Origin: Endozoicomonas euniceicola
Lineage (GTDB): Bacteria > Pseudomonadota > Gammaproteobacteria > Pseudomonadales > Endozoicomonadaceae
Reading direction: 5' to 3'
Assembly: GCF_025562755.1 (NCBI RefSeq)
Contig: NZ_CP103300.1
Span: 1,240,001-1,304,000 of the forward strand
Length of the DNA: 64,000 nucleotides
The position numbers were made by a program, and so were the translations under genes. This document shows positions 8,032 through 15,254 of this stretch, piece by piece. Within the stretch, counting starts at the first letter, position 1; the number at the start of each line of letters is the position of its first letter. The notes under the pieces were generated by a model. It was given only the letters and a program-made list of their open reading frames with translations. It did no database searches and was not told where the DNA came from.

Positions 8032-8460
8032 GTGAGCGCACACAATAAAGATTTGCTTAAAGGGTATCTTCGCAAACGACATAGCGTTACCAAGCTGGTT
8101 GTTCATTTGGTGTTCACGACAAAGTACAGGCGAAAGCTTTTTGATGGCTATATGATCAAGCAGTTACGGGAGTCGTTCGAGAGTGCATGTGAAAAACTGG
8201 AATGCCAGTTACTTGAAATGGATGGCGAAAAAGATCACGTACACCTGTTGGTGGCCTACCCACCAAAACTGGCTATCAGTGTCATGGTAAATAATCTCAA
8301 ATCAACATCATCAAGACGGTTGCGAATGCTGAATACCCACCTTACTGCTCAGAGCAAAGCAGGCTTAATGTGGTCAAGGTCTTACTTTGCTTGCAGTGCT
8401 GGCGGTGCAACTATCGAGACTCTGAAGGACTACGTTAATAGCCAGAGTACACCAGATTGA
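8032..8460 (+). CDS. tnpA: TnpA, Y1 HUH single-strand transposase, copy 1
   Basis: IS200-type transposase of 142 residues that cuts and joins single-stranded element ends. The HUH motif is KDHVHLLV (H69, H71) and the probable nucleophile is Y134 in LKDYVNSQ. GTG start with Shine-Dalgarno AAAGAGG, the same in both copies. It is divergent from tnpB with a 65-base spacer. It differs from the 59497 copy at one residue (V/I at position 24). Confidence 0.94.
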   Translation: MSAHNKDLLKGYLRKRHSVTKLVVHLVFTTKYRRKLFDGYMIKQLRESFESACEKLECQLLEMDGEKDHVHLLVAYPPKLAISVMVNNLKSTSSRRLRMLNTHLTAQSKAGLMWSRSYFACSAGGATIETLKDYVNSQSTPD

Positions 8461-8534
8461 TGGCGGAAGGCTCTGCGCCTTCCCGTCTTATATCCCCGCC
8501 CGCATTGGGCGAGGGTTTACGACGATTTTGCTAA

Positions 8535-8851
8535 ACGGCCAGTAGACAGGCAATCTTTCGGGGCAAGCCTGGAAGCACTGAGGGCATTGGAACTAATTAC
8601 CCTCCCGCCTGTCTTAATAAGAGCTGTTACTCACTGTGCAAAATCATATCAATAACAGCAGTTCATTTTTGGTAACTACTCATTTTGGGGAGGCTAATGC
8701 GCTCATTTTGAGAATGTACTTCCTGATTTTACCGGGCTGTACTAATCGAAGGCGAAATTTGTCTACAAATTCGAAGCAGTTACCATCTTTTTTCAGCCTT
8801 TTTGGCCAAAAAAGACACATTCTAAAAATACGCAATATTGAGGATATATTA
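8535..8851 (+). other. Non-coding stretch before the ankyrin gene
   Basis: No gene is supported in these 317 bases. An open frame runs through part of it but its residues are compositionally unlike a protein, and the real start is the ATG at 8852. Two inverted repeats are visible: CGAAATTTGT...ACAAATTCG (about 8753-8773) and the palindrome TTTTTGGCCAAAAA (about 8800-8814). Either could be a regulatory site; no promoter is clear. Confidence 0.4.
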
Positions 8852-9658
8852 ATGGACATAGCCATTTCCAAACTTCGTGTAATCTGTTTTTTTCTTACCA
8901 CCTCATTGTGGTTCTGCACTGCGGTTGCGGATGTAAAAGACAACGTCAAACTGATAGAAATTTCTGCTGAATATGATTCCAACTCCACAGCAAATCGAAA
9001 CAACTATTCTATCCTGGAGCAAATTATGTTCCCTGCTCAGAAACTTTATAAAGAAAGAAACTACGCTGAATACTCCAAAAATAAAATAAGCCGAATTAAA
9101 GCAGTGCTCGAGGCTGGGGCAGACATTAATTATCAGGAAAACGGATATTACCTCTATTCGCCCAGTGCATTACTAAAATCATCTGATTTTATCTCTAATA
9201 CGGCACTAGGGTTACATGACCTCACAAAGAACTTTGTCTATTATCACCTGGCAAACATGAATAATAAAGAAATGTATCGGGAAAATACACCTGCTGAACC
9301 TGTGATAGGCGAAATGGGTTACTATGCTCTTCCCTTATTTCATGACCCCAAAGGGGTTAGCGGGAATACAGCTCTGATTTTTTCAGTTCGAGAAGGATTG
9401 CCTGATGTGGTGAAACTTCTTTTAGACAAAAAGGCAAATGCTAATTTGGTTAACAAGAACAGTTTTAGCGCTCTTGATTACGCTATAAAATTTATGAACA
9501 TGTATAAGAGTGAACTTAAAAATCCAAAAAACTTTTATGATAAAAAAATCAACCGGATATATTTTCAGCGCTTTCAAGACATTGCATGTATGTTAAAACC
9601 TATTACTAAGGTCAGCATATATAAAGACATAGAGCTGAATTGCAACTCAGCTGATTAG
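8852..9658 (+). CDS. Exported ankyrin-repeat protein
   Basis: Protein of 268 residues. The ATG at 8852 is chosen because GAGG precedes it by 8 bases and because the translation then starts with a signal peptide (hydrophobic VICFFLTTSLWFCTAVADV). Two ankyrin-like units are visible: KISRIKAVLEAGADINYQEN, and GNTALIFSVREGLPDVVKLL continuing to DYAIKF. Ankyrin repeats bind proteins and are common in effectors of intracellular or symbiotic bacteria. The gene is flanked on both sides by IS200/IS605 elements, the second beginning 22 bases after its stop, which suggests a mobile neighbourhood. Confidence 0.75.
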   Translation: MDIAISKLRVICFFLTTSLWFCTAVADVKDNVKLIEISAEYDSNSTANRNNYSILEQIMFPAQKLYKERNYAEYSKNKISRIKAVLEAGADINYQENGYYLYSPSALLKSSDFISNTALGLHDLTKNFVYYHLANMNNKEMYRENTPAEPVIGEMGYYALPLFHDPKGVSGNTALIFSVREGLPDVVKLLLDKKANANLVNKNSFSALDYAIKFMNMYKSELKNPKNFYDKKINRIYFQRFQDIACMLKPITKVSIYKDIELNCNSAD

Positions 9659-9698
9659 CAGGTAGTAACTCGTCCCCCAAGTTGACATCCTCCCCGCC

Positions 9699-10757
9699 CT
9701 AAAGGACGGGGATTCCTACAGCTAGACGGCGATGCCCCGCCGCAAGAATGACTCTGGCGCTGTTTACGTCGCGCAAATGTTCAGCTCCGCACTCTGAACA
9801 GGCCCATTCTCTTATTCCAAGACCTGCCCTACCTTTCGGACTACTGTCGGGTATCTTCCAACAGTTCGAGCAAGTCTGGGTGGAGCCAGCTTCGTTGACG
9901 ACCTCAAAAAACACGCCTGCGTGATCGCATTTATATTCCAGCATGGTTTTCAGCATTCCCCAGCCAGCATCCAAAACCGATTTCGCTAGTTTGGTTTTGG
10001 TCATTGCCAGACTGGACACATTGCCAACGAAAATTGCCGCATTCTCATTGACGAGCTTACGGCTGTATTGATGCAAGATATCTTGCCTTCTGTTTTTGAT
10101 TTTGGCGTGAATCGCCTGAACCCGTTTTTTATTCCTAGCTCTCTGGGCTATACCCAGTTTCGCCTCAAGCGCTCTGTACTCACGACCTTTAACACCGTCG
10201 CCGTTAGAGTCTGTTGCAGCCTCCTTGCAGCCCAAATCAATACCTACTGAAGACTCACCCTCTGTTGCTTCTGTATCAACATCAACAACAACATTGAAAT
10301 ACCAACGGCCACGCACGTCTTCATTGAAACTGGCCGAGCGAAACTTGTACCTACTCAAACCGTAAGAATCCCAAACTGAGAAGTAATGACCGTTATGAAA
10401 TACCTGACCACTCTTCCACTTTGCTTGACCCGTGTTGACTGGAATCCAGCCGAGAGAACGACGAACGCCGTTTGACTTGCGCCAGTTCAGCTTGGCTTTT
10501 TTGAATTGCTTCCGGCGAGTAACATATTCAGCGGCTATGCACTGCAAAGATTGGCTGTGCAAACCCAGTTCCTTGCCTGCTCCCTTGGTGTACGGGTGTA
10601 TGTCGTAGGCAGACAAAAACTTGCCACGCTCCTTGATAGAGCGAGTACTGAGTTCGTTGATGTAGTTCCAGACAAAGTTAACCGAGCGAGCCATGCCGTT
10701 AAGCAAGTACACATGCTTGTCTTTTACCCGAACCTTCAGTGTCTTTGTCTTCTTCAT
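9699..10757 (-). CDS. tnpB: TnpB-like protein with altered RuvC-II residue
   Basis: TnpB-family protein of 352 residues. RuvC-I D174 (GIDLGCKEAA) and RuvC-III D330 (LRDVNSAR) are present, as is the zinc finger (C296, C299, C320, C323). The RuvC-II glutamate is missing: where copy 1 has VIVET, this has IFVGN (G245). E289 in VVNEAGSTQTCSNC just before the zinc finger could take over. I recall TnpB groups with relocated catalytic residues, so this may be an active rearranged form and not a dead one. tnpA lies 22 bases away, divergent. Confidence 0.9.
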   Translation of the reverse strand: MKKTKTLKVRVKDKHVYLLNGMARSVNFVWNYINELSTRSIKERGKFLSAYDIHPYTKGAGKELGLHSQSLQCIAAEYVTRRKQFKKAKLNWRKSNGVRRSLGWIPVNTGQAKWKSGQVFHNGHYFSVWDSYGLSRYKFRSASFNEDVRGRWYFNVVVDVDTEATEGESSVGIDLGCKEAATDSNGDGVKGREYRALEAKLGIAQRARNKKRVQAIHAKIKNRRQDILHQYSRKLVNENAAIFVGNVSSLAMTKTKLAKSVLDAGWGMLKTMLEYKCDHAGVFFEVVNEAGSTQTCSNCWKIPDSSPKGRAGLGIREWACSECGAEHLRDVNSARVILAAGHRRLAVGIPVL

Positions 10758-10779
10758 GATCTAAGTATACAATTGGTCT

Positions 10780-11193
10780 ATGAGCAAAACAAATGAATAT
10801 AGAACTGGCAGGCATTGTGTTTTTAAACTTCACTGCCACTTGGTCTTTGTAACAAAGTACCGCTATAGTGTACTCGAAGGCTATATGTTTCCAGTGCTTA
10901 AAAGCCTGTTTGAGAAAGTCTGCGCTGACTTTGAGACAGATTTGGTGGAGTTTAATGGGGAGTCTGACCACGTACATTTGTTGATTAACTACCCGCCAAA
11001 GGTTGCTTTATCAAAGTTAGTTAATAGCCTGAAAGGTGTTTCAAGCAGAAGGTTAAAGCTGCATCATCCTGAAGTGGCAAATAGGTACTACAAATCAGCA
11101 CTATGGAGTCCGAGTTACTTTGCAGCAAGCTGTGGTGGCGCTCCTATAGAGATCATCAAACAGTACGTACAACAACAGAGAACACCACATTAG
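10780..11193 (+). CDS. tnpA: TnpA, Y1 HUH transposase
   Basis: IS200-type transposase of 137 residues. The HUH motif is SDHVHLLINYPPK and the catalytic tyrosine is in IKQYVQQQ near the C-terminus. It is homologous to, but clearly diverged from, the TnpA at 8032. The start at 10780 follows the short divergent spacer to tnpB; no strong Shine-Dalgarno is seen. Confidence 0.93.
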   Translation: MSKTNEYRTGRHCVFKLHCHLVFVTKYRYSVLEGYMFPVLKSLFEKVCADFETDLVEFNGESDHVHLLINYPPKVALSKLVNSLKGVSSRRLKLHHPEVANRYYKSALWSPSYFAASCGGAPIEIIKQYVQQQRTPH

Positions 11194-11303
11194 TCGGCTG
11201 TCGCCGACGAGCTTACATCCCCGCACTAAAAGTACGGGGTTTTACGCTCATTCGATAAGTTGCAATAGCCTGAAGCTCACTGACTTTAACCCTTCGGGAG
11301 ACT

Positions 11304-11945
11304 ATGGAATTGCTGGAAATACCTTGTTCAACGATGGTCAGTCAGCCCGTACTCTACACCTTTCGCCGCTGCCCTTACGCTATAAGGGCAAGGCTGGCGA
11401 TTGCGATCAGCCAGCAAACCGTTGAGTATCGGGAGGTTCTGTTACGGGAGAAGCCTGAAGCCATGCTGGCCGCATCACCCAAAGGGACGGTTCCGGTACT
11501 GGTATTGCCCGGCGGGCAAGTGATTGACGAAAGCCTGGACATCATGGGGTGGGCACTGAGCCTTAACGACCCGAAACACTGGCTGGCAGGAGATACAGAG
11601 CTGATTCAGCAGTGTGACCGGGAATTCAAGCCCTGGCTCGACCGGTATAAATACGCTGACCGCCACCCGGATCATTCTGTTGAATACTATCGTCAGCAGG
11701 GCGAACGCTTTCTATCCCTGCTCGAAGGCCGTCTGCTACAAACCACAGGGCTCAGTGCCAACCACCTGAGCATCACCGACTATGGCATTGCCCCGTTTGT
11801 TCGCCAGTTTGCTCATGTGGATCGGGACTGGTTCTATAGCAGCCCTTACTCAGAACTTATCCGCTGGCTGAATAATATTCTCGGCTCAAGCCTTTTTCGG
11901 TCAGTCATGAACAAGCGGGCGGTCTGGCAACCGGCCAGGAAATAG
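11304..11945 (+). CDS. Glutathione S-transferase-like protein
   Basis: Thioredoxin-fold N-terminal half with FRRCPYAIRARLAI (C23), the cis-Pro region GTVPVLVLPGG and the DES motif (IDESLDIM), followed by an all-helical C-terminal half. This is GST architecture and would act on glutathione conjugates or disulfides in the cytoplasm; the substrate is unknown. The ATG at 11334 (MVSQPVLYTF...) is an alternative start matching the usual GST N-terminus. GGGAG lies only 3 bases before 11304, so neither start has an ideal ribosome site. Confidence 0.82.
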   Translation: MELLEIPCSTMVSQPVLYTFRRCPYAIRARLAIAISQQTVEYREVLLREKPEAMLAASPKGTVPVLVLPGGQVIDESLDIMGWALSLNDPKHWLAGDTELIQQCDREFKPWLDRYKYADRHPDHSVEYYRQQGERFLSLLEGRLLQTTGLSANHLSITDYGIAPFVRQFAHVDRDWFYSSPYSELIRWLNNILGSSLFRSVMNKRAVWQPARK

Positions 11946-12050
11946 CGGCCAGATGCCTGATGAAAGACTTCATCAAGCCTTTCTGTACCGAACTTATCTC
12001 ACCTTTGATTGTCCAATGCCTGTCGAACCCACGTCTCAGAGGCTTAACCA

Positions 12051-13784
12051 TTGGAAGGAAGTCAGCCAAAACCCGGAATATATCCGGGGCAGCCATTAAC
12101 TAACACTACGACGCCTGAAGAGAAAGCCAGGGGGTTGGATGTTACCCCCTACACAGGAGCCTCAAGTGACAGACCCGATGACTCCATACCTCCGGCAATA
12201 CCTATAGAGTTTCGTCTGTCAACTAAAATTGCCCAAACACAGGATACAATACTGCCTTCCGCCCTCTCACCCATTGCGTCAAGCCCTCCGGACGAAGGAG
12301 CGCCAGCCATTGAGCAGCCGAAATGGTCATCACCTTACGGTTACTTCAGCCGACGACGCTCCAGTCAGTTGAGTACTGACTCTCAGGGGAGTGAACCGAC
12401 GCCGCACTTTCTATCTGTACAGTCCAGATTCGGTTCGTTCCGGCAATGTCGTAGTGCATCCTTAACAGAGACCAGCTCAATAACACTGCCATCGACATTG
12501 ACCGGATCATTGGTTCAGGGCAAGGAGCGGGGTGATCTGCCTGGCAAAAAAATACTTCAACGTAGTCGCTCGATGCCCGTTTCTTCGCCTCCCAAACTGG
12601 AGCGCCAGCTAACCCCCCCGGAACTACTGAAATACATGGATGAACTGCCGGACATCGGGGGGCTTGATGCCGTTCGGTCTTATCCTGGTCAGGGTATTCC
12701 AAAGGAACATCTGAATGAACTTGCTCAAACCTGCAGAGTGTTCCGGCTGGTTATTGCTATCAGACCGTTTCCGGAGACCGCTACACTGCCTGCTCTGGAT
12801 GGCGCTAAATCCAAGGCATTGCATTACAAACTGAAGTCCTCAACATGGGGAGCGCAGTCACCCTATCTACCCGCCAATCAGAAATACGGCAAACTCTTTG
12901 ATGCTCCCGCCGACAAACTGCACAAATTTCAGGGTTATGCCGACGAACGGGCTGATGAAGCCGTACAGCTGAAGCAAACCGATCAACACCTGAAGAATTT
13001 ACAGACGCTAAAGCTACCGGGTTCCGATGTACCCCTCATTGAACATCTGAAATACCTTGCAGACAATCAGATCACCTTTCAGTGCCGGCCATTACCCGAA
13101 TATGAACCTTTTTTTTACCGGGGTACAAAAACAGAAGACGGCGAATGGCTTATCGACATACAGGAAAACGATGAATTTGTACCGCTTAAGGTGATTCCAC
13201 TGATACCGGATTATGACCTTTGCTTCCTTTATTCCCTGCAGGAAGATCTTGACCTGTCTGGCAAAGACAAAGTGCCAGTGCCAGACATTAACCCGGATGA
13301 AATTCGCAAACGGGTAGCCCGACTGGAAGGGAAAGCATTATCAGAGCAGTCAAAAGCGGAGTTCGCAAAAATACAGCTAGAGGTTCAGAGTCTGAAGTCC
13401 TTCCTGAAAAAAATGGATCAGGTTTATGGCAACCTGACCAGACAGGAAGAACGTTATTTACGTGCGCTCAACTACGCCATAGGGCGCACCAGCCGGAACC
13501 CGATGTTCCATCATGGGGCCGATAACAACAATCCGGTTTCTGATCTCGACAGCAACTTCCCCTTAACAGTGGTTCTGCCCAGAATCATTGCCCCCCTGAC
13601 AGAACGTTTTTACATCATCGAAGATGAAAAGCAGCTGAAGGCCTTTATCAACCTCCTGAAAGACAGTGGCTACTATGCCCCTACCAACCCGTCATGGGGA
13701 AGCATTCACCGTGTTCGCAGCAAAAGCTTCCGACGATACAGCGCAGTGGTGGGCGAACCAATGATTCTAACCAAACGGCACTAG
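12051..13784 (+). CDS. ExoY/edema-factor-like nucleotidyl cyclase effector
   Basis: Residues about 213-495 carry the motifs of the calmodulin- or actin-activated cyclase toxins (anthrax EF, CyaA, ExoY). These are GIPKEH then IRPF (R238); K255 and K262 seven apart in SKALHYKLKSSTWG; the metal-binding pair D387/D389 in PDYDL; and HHGADNNNP with H488 and N494 six apart, the spacing of EF H577/N583. The first 200 residues are Ser/Pro-rich and lack a Sec signal, as in type III effectors. The start is uncertain: TTG at 12051 is the first possible codon after an in-frame stop and has no good Shine-Dalgarno. A short frame starting with ATG at 12016 could be the true N-terminus if a 1-base shift exists. 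The expected product is cAMP, cGMP or another cyclic nucleotide in host cells. Confidence 0.9.
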   Translation: MEGSQPKPGIYPGQPLTNTTTPEEKARGLDVTPYTGASSDRPDDSIPPAIPIEFRLSTKIAQTQDTILPSALSPIASSPPDEGAPAIEQPKWSSPYGYFSRRRSSQLSTDSQGSEPTPHFLSVQSRFGSFRQCRSASLTETSSITLPSTLTGSLVQGKERGDLPGKKILQRSRSMPVSSPPKLERQLTPPELLKYMDELPDIGGLDAVRSYPGQGIPKEHLNELAQTCRVFRLVIAIRPFPETATLPALDGAKSKALHYKLKSSTWGAQSPYLPANQKYGKLFDAPADKLHKFQGYADERADEAVQLKQTDQHLKNLQTLKLPGSDVPLIEHLKYLADNQITFQCRPLPEYEPFFYRGTKTEDGEWLIDIQENDEFVPLKVIPLIPDYDLCFLYSLQEDLDLSGKDKVPVPDINPDEIRKRVARLEGKALSEQSKAEFAKIQLEVQSLKSFLKKMDQVYGNLTRQEERYLRALNYAIGRTSRNPMFHHGADNNNPVSDLDSNFPLTVVLPRIIAPLTERFYIIEDEKQLKAFINLLKDSGYYAPTNPSWGSIHRVRSKSFRRYSAVVGEPMILTKRH

Positions 13785-14035
13785 TCCATTGGACCCTGTT
13801 CACAGGCTAAGGTCTGTGGAATTCTACGATGCACCAGACACCCAATATGGATATAATCACGCAGATTTTTTAATTACGCCTTTTGGAACGTAATCCGGAA
13901 TATCCGGACAATAACCATAGGCTTTAAAGGTATTTAACGCCAAATGCAGTTTCGGCAGTATCGACCCCGCCCTGCCGGTATCTGGAAACTTGTAGAGCGG
14001 CTATTTTAAAAACTCCGCTATGGACTGAATGAACA

Positions 14036-14629
14036 ATGGATCAAATAAGTGAACTGGTGCTGATTCTTGTCAGCGCCATACTGGTCAATAACTTCGTACT
14101 GGTGCAGTTCCTGGGGCTGTGTCCGTTTATGGGGGTCTCCAATAAGCTGGAGTCCGCCATGGGCATGTCCCTGGCGACCACGTTTGTACTGACCCTGGCT
14201 TCAATTTGCAGCTATCTGACGTATAAATATCTGCTGATCCCGCTGGGCCTGGAATTTCTGAAGACGATCTCCTTTATTCTGGTCATTGCCGTGGTTGTGC
14301 AATTTACAGAGATGGTAGTACGTAAAGTCAGCCCCCTGCTGCATCGGGTGCTGGGTGTTTTTCTGCCCCTGATCACCAGTAACTGCGCCGTACTGGGTGT
14401 GGCACTGTTGAACAGCAACCGCATGAACAGCTCTCTGGTGGACTCTGCCACTTATGGCTTTGGCGCAGCCGTGGGCTTTTCCCTGGTGCTGGTACTGTTT
14501 TCTGCCATGCGCGAGCGCCTTGCCGCTGCCGACGTGCCTGCACCCTTTCGGGGAGCCGCTATCGGTATGATCAGCGCTGGCCTGATGTCGCTGGCTTTCA
14601 TGGGCTTTACCGGTCTGATCAGGCTGTAA
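14036..14629 (+). CDS. rnfA: RnfA, Rnf electron transport complex membrane subunit
   Basis: Integral membrane subunit of the Rnf (Rsx) ferredoxin:NAD+ oxidoreductase, 197 residues with about six spans. The family marks VNNFVLVQFLGLCPFMGVS and ITSNCAVLGVAL contain the conserved cysteines that hold a membrane-embedded Fe-S cluster. First gene of the rnf operon; rnfB follows after 19 bases. Confidence 0.96.
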   Translation: MDQISELVLILVSAILVNNFVLVQFLGLCPFMGVSNKLESAMGMSLATTFVLTLASICSYLTYKYLLIPLGLEFLKTISFILVIAVVVQFTEMVVRKVSPLLHRVLGVFLPLITSNCAVLGVALLNSNRMNSSLVDSATYGFGAAVGFSLVLVLFSAMRERLAAADVPAPFRGAAIGMISAGLMSLAFMGFTGLIRL

Positions 14630-14648
14630 GGGAGAATACGACGCCAAC

Positions 14649-15254
14649 ATGGAAATTATTGTTTATGCCATTATCGCCCTGCTGGCCCTGGCACTGATTT
14701 TCGGTGCCATACTGGGCTTTGCCAGTGTGCGGTTTAAAGTGGAAGGCAATCCAATTGTTGACCAGATCAACGAACTGCTGCCCCAGACCCAGTGTGGACA
14801 ATGCGGCCATCCCGGCTGCCGCCCTTACGCAGAAGCCATTGCCAATGGGGAAGCCATTAACCGCTGCCCTCCGGGCGGGCAGGCGACGATCAACGCCCTG
14901 GCCGATCTGCTGGATGTTGAAGCCGAGCCCCTGGATGCTGAGAGCGGTACCGAAAAGCCTGTCAGTGTCGCCTTTATTCGTGAAGACGAGTGCATTGGCT
15001 GCACCAAGTGTCTGCAGGCCTGCCCGGTGGACGCCATCCTTGGGGCTGCCAAACAGATGCACACTATTTTGAGTGATGAATGCACGGGTTGTGATCTGTG
15101 TGTCGAACCCTGCCCTGTTGACTGTATAGAAATGCGCCCTATTGAAGTAACCACAAGAAGCTGGCGCTGGGAGCTGCCGGAGCAGTCTCCGGCCTTTACC
15201 GGACTTTCTGACGAAAACCTGATTGCTACTGACCAGCGGGGGCAGGCTGTATGA
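14649..15254 (+). CDS. rnfB: RnfB, Fe-S subunit of Rnf complex
   Basis: Rnf subunit of 201 residues. It has an N-terminal membrane anchor (IIVYAIIALLALALIFGAIL), then a 4Fe-4S domain (CGQCGHPGCRPYAE...CPPGG), then two ferredoxin motifs (CIGCTKCLQACP and CTGCDLCVEPCP). It passes electrons from ferredoxin into the complex. It overlaps rnfC by 4 bases. Confidence 0.96.
   Translation: MEIIVYAIIALLALALIFGAILGFASVRFKVEGNPIVDQINELLPQTQCGQCGHPGCRPYAEAIANGEAINRCPPGGQATINALADLLDVEAEPLDAESGTEKPVSVAFIREDECIGCTKCLQACPVDAILGAAKQMHTILSDECTGCDLCVEPCPVDCIEMRPIEVTTRSWRWELPEQSPAFTGLSDENLIATDQRGQAV

Larger units (their letters stand above)
6754..8534. mobile_element. IS200/IS605-family element, copy 1 (divergent tnpB and tnpA)
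   Basis: The limits come from comparison with a near-identical copy at 58219-59999: both are 1781 bp at a constant offset of 51465. tnpB runs left and tnpA runs right. Each end has a hairpin, as the family requires: CCCCACCC-TATC-GGGTG near 6763-6780, and CCCGCCC-GCATT-GGGCG near the right end. By analogy with IS608, the tnpA-side end (8534) is the 'left end', next to the target. The shared boundary there reads TTAG on the minus strand and may include the target. No target duplication is expected. Confidence 0.92.
9681..11258. mobile_element. IS200/IS605-family element, different from copies 1 and 2
   Basis: Divergent tnpB (minus) and tnpA (plus) are bounded by hairpin ends: CCCCGCC-CTAAA-GGACGGGG at about 9693-9711 and CCCCGCACTAAAAGTACGGGG at about 11217-11240. 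The tnpB-side end begins GTTGACATCCTCCCC, a form I know from other IS605-group elements. The right limit is set by resemblance of ...TTTTACGCTCATTCGATAA to the corresponding end of copy 1, so it could be off by several bases. Confidence 0.85.

Noticed and set aside
8636..8851. N-terminal extension of the ankyrin protein
   Set aside because: The extra 72 residues are unlike protein and would place the signal peptide in the middle. The ATG at 8852 has a ribosome site.
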